Shown here piece after piece: positions 1 through 4,855 of a DNA stretch of 7,073 nucleotides. This stretch comes from an uncultured Eisenbergiella sp. GTDB lineage: Bacteria > Bacillota > Clostridia > Lachnospirales > Lachnospiraceae. The notes beneath the pieces are model-generated. The model did no database searches. It was not told the origin of the DNA and saw only the letters and a list, made by a program, of their open reading frames with translations. A program made the position numbers and the translations under genes. The stretch covers positions 1-7,073 of the forward strand of contig CANQTI010000101.1 of assembly GCA_947626725.1 (NCBI GenBank), written 5' to 3'. Positions within the stretch are counted from its first letter, which is position 1. The number at the start of each line of letters is the position of its first letter.

Positions 1-1
1 T

Positions 2-37
2 GAGATTTCCATGCGGCTGAAAAAGGAGGGGCTGTGA
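2..37 (+). CDS. 3' end of upstream gene (partial), possibly a NuoK/MrpC-like subunit
   Basis: Reading from base 2, an open frame gives the C-terminal tail EISMRLKKEGL and stops at TGA 35-37, which overlaps the ATG of the next gene (37-39) by one base. The same TGATG arrangement joins the third and fourth genes of this operon, which supports this as the real upstream reading frame. The other two forward frames stop at 1-3 and 18-20, so the alternatives are a gene ending further upstream. In Mrp- and Mbh-like operons the gene just before a MrpD-like subunit is usually the small three-helix MrpC/NuoK subunit, and a short basic tail would suit that family. This identity comes from context only, because eleven residues are too few to assign a family. 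Confidence 0.45.
   Translation, partial: EISMRLKKEGL
24..29 (+). promoter_or_regulatory. Ribosome binding site that decides the start of subunit 1
   Basis: AGGAGG lies at 24-29 inside an AAAAGGAGGGG run. It is 7 bases before ATG 37 but only 4 bases before the in-frame GTG at 34. The spacing therefore favours ATG 37, which also forms the TGATG overlap with the upstream frame. Confidence 0.75.
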
Positions 38-1530
38 TGCGGTTCGTGCAGAACTTTCCTTTTTTCTCCATCATCCTCTCCATGTTTGCCGGGATCGTCA
101 GTTCCGTGCTGCCGCCCCGGGCCGCGAAATGGCTCAACACCGCGCTCATCGTGACGGTGGGCATTCTTTCCGCGGTCCTGCTGGCGTATCTTACCGGGAC
201 GGGGGAGCCTTTCGTCTACTGGATGGGGCATTTTCCGGCGCCCTGGGGCAATGAGATCCGGGCAGGCGTCCTGGAGGCCGGCATGGCCCTGTTTTTCTGT
301 ATCATTATGCTGTTGTCCATGGCGGGCGGTCAGAAGAAGCTGGTTGGCGAGGTGGAATACAGCAAACACAACCTGTATTATATCATGGTGGATCTTTTGC
401 TGAGTTCGCTGCTGGCGCTGGTGTATACCAACGACCTGTTCACCGCCTATGTTTTTGTGGAGATCAACACGATTTCCGCCTGCGGTCTGATCATGATTCG
501 GCAGAACGGGCGCACCATCGAGGCGGCGGTGCGCTATATGATCATGAGCCTGCTGGGGTCCGGCCTGTTTCTGATGGGTCTGTGCACTCTCTATGATCTG
601 ACGGGACATTTGCTGATGTCCAATATCCGGGAAGCCGTGGTGCAGCTCATGGAACAGGGCGCATATACGGTGCCGCTCACCGTCACCATTGGGCTGATCA
701 GCGCCGGTCTCGCCATCAAGAGCGCACTGTATCCGTTCCATACCTGGCTGCCGGACGCCTACGGGTATTCTACGGTATCCTCCGCGGCCATGCTGTCCAG
801 CCTGGTTTCCAAAGGATACATTTTTCTGCTGATCAAGATCATTTACAGAGTCATCGGCTTTGAGGTGTTCGCGCGCAGCAGGATCATCGATGTGCTTTTC
901 GTGTTCGGCGTGCTGGGCATGATCTTCGGTTCCGTCAGCGCCATTCGGGAGAACGACATCCGGCGGATGATCGCGTTTTCCAGCGTGGCTCAGATCGGTT
1001 ATATCTACATGGGCATCGGGCTGGGGACGCAGATCGGCATGACGGCCAGCATATTTCATATTTTATCCCACGCCGCCACCAAAGCCCTTCTGTTTATCGC
1101 TGCCATTGGCCTGACGGATGTGTCCCGGGGCAGCAGGCGTTTTATCGATCTGACCGGCGCGGGCTACCGGCACCGGATGGCGGGCGTCGCGTTTACGGTG
1201 GGTTCGCTGTCCATGGTGGGTGTTCCCATGTTTTCCGGTTTTGTGAGCAAGCTGCTGTTCGCGGAGGCTTCCGTGGGCCATTTTTATAAAATGCTTCCTG
1301 CCGTTGTCGCGCTGGCAGTCTCCACCATCCTCAATGCTATTTATTTTATGAAGACAGTGATCCGGATCTATGTGCCGGAGCGGCGGATGGACCGGGAGAT
1401 CATCACGGTGCGCAAGGAGCCGGTCTATGCGGCGGTGTTGGTCTGCTTTATTCTATTGAATATCGCACTGGGGATGCTTTCGCAGCCCGTGGTGGAATGG
1501 ATCAGAAGCGGCCTGGATATGTTCGGATAA
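37..1530 (+). CDS. Proton-conducting antiporter-like membrane subunit 1 (MrpD/NuoN/HyfF family)
   Basis: This 497-residue protein is a polytopic inner-membrane subunit of the family that moves H+ (or Na+) in complex I, Mrp antiporters and membrane-bound hydrogenases. About 14 hydrophobic helices are visible. The family's ionisable residues are in place: Glu142 in TM5 (FVEINTIS), Lys228 in TM7 followed by PFHTWLPDAY, Lys259 in TM8, His341/His345/Lys349 in TM11 and Lys405 in TM12 (SGFVSK). The length and plain C-terminus (one last helix at about 462-485, no extension) match MrpD or NuoN rather than NuoL/MrpA. ATG 37 was chosen over GTG 34 on ribosome-site spacing. It is probably translationally coupled to the upstream gene. 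It is the most divergent of the four paralogues here: it has DAYGYSTVSS where subunits 2 and 4 have AHPAAPAPAS, and a GRTIEAAVRY loop after TM5. The family is sure; whether it belongs to an Mrp, Mbh or other complex cannot be told from this gene alone. Confidence 0.93.
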   Translation: MRFVQNFPFFSIILSMFAGIVSSVLPPRAAKWLNTALIVTVGILSAVLLAYLTGTGEPFVYWMGHFPAPWGNEIRAGVLEAGMALFFCIIMLLSMAGGQKKLVGEVEYSKHNLYYIMVDLLLSSLLALVYTNDLFTAYVFVEINTISACGLIMIRQNGRTIEAAVRYMIMSLLGSGLFLMGLCTLYDLTGHLLMSNIREAVVQLMEQGAYTVPLTVTIGLISAGLAIKSALYPFHTWLPDAYGYSTVSSAAMLSSLVSKGYIFLLIKIIYRVIGFEVFARSRIIDVLFVFGVLGMIFGSVSAIRENDIRRMIAFSSVAQIGYIYMGIGLGTQIGMTASIFHILSHAATKALLFIAAIGLTDVSRGSRRFIDLTGAGYRHRMAGVAFTVGSLSMVGVPMFSGFVSKLLFAEASVGHFYKMLPAVVALAVSTILNAIYFMKTVIRIYVPERRMDREIITVRKEPVYAAVLVCFILLNIALGMLSQPVVEWIRSGLDMFG

Positions 1531-1541
1531 AAAAGGGCGTG

Positions 1542-1557
1542 CGGCGCGGCCGTGCCG
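1542..1557 (+). terminator. GC-rich hairpin followed by T-rich run; possible attenuator
   Basis: In the gap after gene 1, CGGCGC (1542-1547) can pair with GTGCCG (1552-1557) around a GGCC loop, as six pairs including one G-U. It is followed by TTTCAGTTTTT at 1558-1568. A run of A at 1529-1534 could pair with the last T run and lengthen the stem. This resembles a weak intrinsic terminator or attenuator that could lower expression of the downstream genes. The stem is short and the T run is interrupted, so it could equally be chance in GC-rich DNA or an mRNA processing or stability element. Confidence 0.3.
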
Positions 1558-1620
1558 TTTCAGTTTTTGGAGGAATGCGGCCTGCCGCGGATGCTTTCAG
1601 AGAAACGCGGCGTACTTTTC

Positions 1621-1625
1621 AGGAG
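1621..1625 (+). promoter_or_regulatory. Ribosome binding site that decides the start of subunit 2
   Basis: AGGAG at 1621-1625 is only 2 bases before ATG 1628 but 8 bases before the in-frame ATG 1634. The second ATG is therefore the better start, and the protein begins MDRSALLLF rather than MDMDRSALL. Confidence 0.65.
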
Positions 1626-1633
1626 AGATGGAT

Positions 1634-3265
1634 ATGGATCGATCTGCATTGCTTTTATTTCCCATATGGTTTCCGGCGGCGGCGGGACTTCTGGCGCTTT
1701 TGCTCCCGGCGTTTCGGAAGGAAAAGGCGCTTGTCCGGTATGCTGGAGCCGCTTTGGCGTTCACGGCACTGTCTGTGGTCCTGGTCGCTTTTCAGGGGGA
1801 GGTTTCGTTTCCTCTCTTTTCGCTCACGAGCCGTCTGCCCGTGTTTTTTCGTCAGGACAGCGCGGGAAGAATGTTCGGTCTGACCGTGACCGTGGTATGG
1901 ACAGCTGCCGGAATCTTTGCGTTTTCTTATCTGGAAGGAAAGGCGGACAACCGGAGGTTTTTCGGATTTTATCTGCTGGTGTATGCCGCCATGAATGCGC
2001 TGGCCTATGCGGGCAATTTGATCACGTTTTATCTTTTTTATGAGATGATGACGCTGTTTAGCATGCCGCTGGTACTGCATGACCGCACGAAGGAGTCGAT
2101 CCTGGCGGGGCTGAAATATCTTTTTTACTCTCTGTTTGGTGCGTATCTGGTGCTGTTCGGGCTGTTCTTTGTCTATCGCTTTGCCAATACGCTGACCTTT
2201 ACGGCCAAAGGAGTCCTGGATATGGGGCTGGCGAAGGATAACCGCGGGATTCTGCTGGCGGCGGCATTCTGCATGATCCTCGGTTTTTCCGTAAAGGCCG
2301 GCATGTTCCCGTTCCACGGCTGGCTTCCGACGGCCCATCCCGCGGCGCCAGCGCCTGCCAGCGCAGTGCTTTCCGGTCTCATCGTCAAGTGCGGCGTATT
2401 GGGGATCATCCGTGTGATTTATTATATTTTCGGGGCCGGCTTTCTCAAGGGTACCTGGGTGCAGACGGTGCTGCTGACGCTTTCCCTGCTCACGGTCTTT
2501 CTGGGGTCCATGCTGGCCTACCTGGAGGGCGGACTGAAAAAGAGGCTGGCCTATTCCACGGTGAGTCAGGTCTCCTATATCCTGTTCGGTCTGTTTCTGC
2601 TGGAGCCCGCTGCCCTGACCGGCACGCTGATGCACACGGTGTTTCATGCATTCATCAAAAGCGGGCTGTTTCTGTGCGCCGGTGCGTTTATCGTCCGGAC
2701 CGGAAAACAGAGGGTGGAAGAGCTGCGCGGCGTTGGGCGCCGGATGCCCGTCACGCTCTGGTGCTTCACGCTCTGTGCGCTGGCGCTGGTGGGTGTTCCG
2801 CCGGCCAGCGGCTTTATCAGCAAATGGTATCTCTGTATGGGCGCGCTGCGTACGGGGCTGCCGTTCTTTTCCTGGCTGGGGCCGGTGGTACTGCTGGTGA
2901 GCGCGCTGCTGACGGCCGGATATCTGCTGCCGGTCACGGCCCGGGGCTTTTTTCCCGGGAAGGATGCGGCGGAAGATGCGGCCGACGCTGTGCCGGCGGA
3001 GTCCGTGCAGGCCGGGGCCGCAGCGGGAGAAGCTGCGGAGATCGCGCTGACGGAAGCTGCATCGGGAACGATCGCAGAGATCGCGCCGGCGGAAAGAGCG
3101 GCGGCTGGAAATGCGGCCGGGATCACGCCGCACAAGTCTGCAGCGGAGGCGGATAGGAGGATGCTGATTCCGTTGCTCGTGTTGGCGGCGTTGGCGGTTC
3201 TGCTGGGAATGGTGTCCGGACCGTTGATCAAGGGTTTTTCGACCATGGCCGGTCAGTTGATATAA
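1634..3265 (+). CDS. Proton-conducting antiporter-like membrane subunit 2 with alanine-rich C-terminal linker
   Basis: This 543-residue polytopic protein belongs to the NuoL/NuoM/MrpD/HyfB family and presumably forms one ion-translocating unit of the complex. Family residues are present: Glu137 in TM5 (FYEMMTL), Lys221 in TM7 followed by PFHGWLPTAHPAAP, Lys252 in TM8, His334/His338/Lys342 in TM11 and Lys397 in TM12 (GFISKWYL). TM13 ends near residue 440. A hydrophilic alanine-rich stretch then runs from about 443 to 508 before the last helix (about 511-530). By homology with NuoL/M/N, where the N-terminus is outside, this TM13-TM14 linker would face the cytoplasm. It is unusual for the family and contains three degenerate 13-14 residue repeats. 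The gene follows a 103-base gap and precedes gene 3 by 15 bases. It resembles gene 3 most closely (shared KRLAYSTVS/KRRLAWSTVS, RRMP, GFISKWYL), which suggests a tandem duplication. ATG 1628 is an alternative start. The family is sure; the exact partner complex is not. Confidence 0.92.
   Translation: MDRSALLLFPIWFPAAAGLLALLLPAFRKEKALVRYAGAALAFTALSVVLVAFQGEVSFPLFSLTSRLPVFFRQDSAGRMFGLTVTVVWTAAGIFAFSYLEGKADNRRFFGFYLLVYAAMNALAYAGNLITFYLFYEMMTLFSMPLVLHDRTKESILAGLKYLFYSLFGAYLVLFGLFFVYRFANTLTFTAKGVLDMGLAKDNRGILLAAAFCMILGFSVKAGMFPFHGWLPTAHPAAPAPASAVLSGLIVKCGVLGIIRVIYYIFGAGFLKGTWVQTVLLTLSLLTVFLGSMLAYLEGGLKKRLAYSTVSQVSYILFGLFLLEPAALTGTLMHTVFHAFIKSGLFLCAGAFIVRTGKQRVEELRGVGRRMPVTLWCFTLCALALVGVPPASGFISKWYLCMGALRTGLPFFSWLGPVVLLVSALLTAGYLLPVTARGFFPGKDAAEDAADAVPAESVQAGAAAGEAAEIALTEAASGTIAEIAPAERAAAGNAAGITPHKSAAEADRRMLIPLLVLAALAVLLGMVSGPLIKGFSTMAGQLI
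3026..3148 (+). repeat. Degenerate coding tandem repeat, three units of 13-14 codons
   Basis: Within the alanine-rich linker of subunit 2, three successive units begin with Gly: GEAAEIALTEAAS (3026-3064), GTIAEIAPAERAAA (3065-3106) and GNAAGITPHKSAAE (3107-3148). The shared pattern is roughly G-x-x-A-(E/G)-I-(A/T)-(L/P)-x-(E/K)-x-A-A. The units are diverged at the DNA level but keep similar stretches such as GAGATCGCGC in the first two. This looks like expansion of a short coding segment followed by drift. The function is unknown. Confidence 0.55.
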
Positions 3266-3280
3266 GAGGGGGAAAAGGGG

Positions 3281-4855
3281 ATGAATCCTGTTTGGATGCC
3301 TGCTGCCATATTGCTTCCCGTTTTTGGGGGCGCATTGGTGCCGGTGCTGCCTTTTCGAAAACGGATATATATGGAAATTTATCTGGAAGCGCTGATGCTT
3401 GTCACCAGTCTGTTGGTCTGGGGGCTCATCGTTCAAGGGCCCGCAGGAGCGATTCCGGTAGTGAAGTTTGTGAATAATCTGTCCCTGTCCTTTCGACTGG
3501 ACGGCTGCGGAATGGTTTTTTCGGGGCTGGTGAGCGCTCTCTGGCCGTTGGCCATGCTGTATTCCTTTGAATATATGAAAAAAGAGCGGCATGAAAAGGT
3601 GTTTTTCATGTTCTTCACCATGACGTATGGGGTTACGCTGGGGATCTCCTTTGCGGAGGATCTGCTGACCATGTATTTTTTTTATGAACTGCTGACGCTG
3701 TCCACAGTGCCGCTGGTGCTGCACACGCTGACCAGGGAGGCCGTTCTGGCTGCCCGAAAATATCTATATTATTCCCTGGGCGGTGCGGCTTTCGCGTTCA
3801 TTGGGCTTGTGTTTCTGATGCTGTATGGGACCACGCTGAATTTCACGTATGGCGGCGTGCTTTCGGAGGAGCTTTCGGCGGAGCAGACCGTTCCGCTGCT
3901 TTTGATCTATGTGTTCGCTTTCATGGGCTTTGGGGTAAAGGCCGCGGTCTGTCCCTTCAATTCCTGGCTGCCCCAGGCGGGCGTGGCGCCCACGCCGGTG
4001 ACGGCTCTGCTGCATGCGGTGGCCGTGGTGAAGGCGGGCGCGTTCGCCATCATCCGGCTGACCTGGTACTGTTATGGCGTGGATTTTCTGCGGGGGACCT
4101 GGGCACAGCAGGCCGTAATGGCTGTGGTGATCTTCACTATCATATATGGATGCAGCCGGGCACTGAAAGAGACGCATATCAAGCGGCGGCTGGCCTGGTC
4201 CACGGTCAGCAATCTTTCCTATATTCTGTTCGGTGTGACTGTTATGACACCGCTGGGGCTGGTGGGCGCGCTGGCTCATATGGTGTTCCATGCCGTCATG
4301 AAGATCTGTTCCTTTTTCTGCGCCGGGGCTGTTATGTACCGGACGGATAAGCAGTATGTGTATGAGCTGAATGGGCTGGGGCGGCGAATGCCCGCAGTGT
4401 TCGCCGCGTTTACGGTGTCGGCGCTGGCTCTGATGGGAGTGCCGGGGCTGTGCGGCTTCATCAGTAAGTGGTATCTGGCCAACGCTGCTGTGATGAGCGA
4501 TCAGCCATTGGCCTGGGCGGGGATCGCGGCCCTTCTGGTGTCGGCGCTGCTGACGGCGATCTATATGCTTTCTATCGTGGTGCGGGCCTTTTTCGTGTCG
4601 GAGGACGTGGGCGGGGCGGCCTCTGAAACTGCATCCGCCATAGAGGCGGCGGCCGGAGATGTGCCTGCGGTGGGCAATGCAGTCTCCGAAGCCGTATCTG
4701 CCGGAGAGACGGGCGAAAACGGTCGGATGCGGCTGGATCCGAATTGGCTGATGCTGCTTCCGCTGCTGGTGTTTGTGGTGTTCATGATCCTGTTCGGGCT
4801 GGGCTCGGATTCGATTGTCGGACTGTTTACGGATATTTCCAACGGGGTGATCTGA
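3281..4855 (+). CDS. Proton-conducting antiporter-like membrane subunit 3 (close paralogue of subunit 2)
   Basis: This 524-residue polytopic membrane protein is of the same family. Its start, ATG 3281, has a GAGGGGG ribosome site at 3266-3272, 8 bases upstream. The ionisable set is Glu136 in TM5 (FYELLTL), Lys220 in TM7, Lys251 in TM8, His333/His337/Lys341 in TM11 and Lys396 in TM12 (GFISKWYL). The motif after the TM7 lysine reads PFNSWLPQAG, so the usual histidine of PFHxWLP is Asn226. The following VAPTPVTALLHA segment is like NuoL/NuoM TM8. A hydrophilic Ala/Glu/Ser-rich linker at about 441-486 separates TM13 from the last helix; it sits where the longer one of subunit 2 does, and by homology would be cytoplasmic. 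The gene ends with TGA 4853-4855 overlapping the start of gene 4, so the two are probably translationally coupled. The family is sure; its individual role in the complex is not resolved. Confidence 0.92.
   Translation: MNPVWMPAAILLPVFGGALVPVLPFRKRIYMEIYLEALMLVTSLLVWGLIVQGPAGAIPVVKFVNNLSLSFRLDGCGMVFSGLVSALWPLAMLYSFEYMKKERHEKVFFMFFTMTYGVTLGISFAEDLLTMYFFYELLTLSTVPLVLHTLTREAVLAARKYLYYSLGGAAFAFIGLVFLMLYGTTLNFTYGGVLSEELSAEQTVPLLLIYVFAFMGFGVKAAVCPFNSWLPQAGVAPTPVTALLHAVAVVKAGAFAIIRLTWYCYGVDFLRGTWAQQAVMAVVIFTIIYGCSRALKETHIKRRLAWSTVSNLSYILFGVTVMTPLGLVGALAHMVFHAVMKICSFFCAGAVMYRTDKQYVYELNGLGRRMPAVFAAFTVSALALMGVPGLCGFISKWYLANAAVMSDQPLAWAGIAALLVSALLTAIYMLSIVVRAFFVSEDVGGAASETASAIEAAAGDVPAVGNAVSEAVSAGETGENGRMRLDPNWLMLLPLLVFVVFMILFGLGSDSIVGLFTDISNGVI

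Noticed and set aside
34..36. GTG 34 as the start of subunit 1
   Set aside because: It is only 4 bases from the AGGAGG core. ATG 37 has better spacing and codon type.
1497..2043. Two + strand frames (1497-1883 and 1552-2043) crossing the gap and the start of gene 2, one with a GGAGG before ATG 1575
   Set aside because: Both continue into gene 2 as out-of-frame readings with Arg/Cys/Phe-rich, low-plausibility protein. The ribosome-like site is noted in the gap finding but does not make a credible gene.
2389..3156. A 255-codon + strand frame inside gene 2
   Set aside because: It is a frame-shifted shadow of gene 2, rich in Gly, Arg and Cys, with no family features.
1655..3724. A 689-codon open frame on the - strand opposite genes 2 and 3
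   Set aside because: It is rich in Gln, Arg and His with no hydrophobic core or recognisable motif, as expected for the antisense of GC-rich membrane-protein genes. It spans two genes that are clearly real.
4744..4854. A longer N-terminus for subunit 4 from ATG 4744
   Set aside because: It would overlap gene 3 by 112 bases and add residues without homology to the family's N-terminus. ATG 4855 gives a normal first helix and the TGATG overlap.
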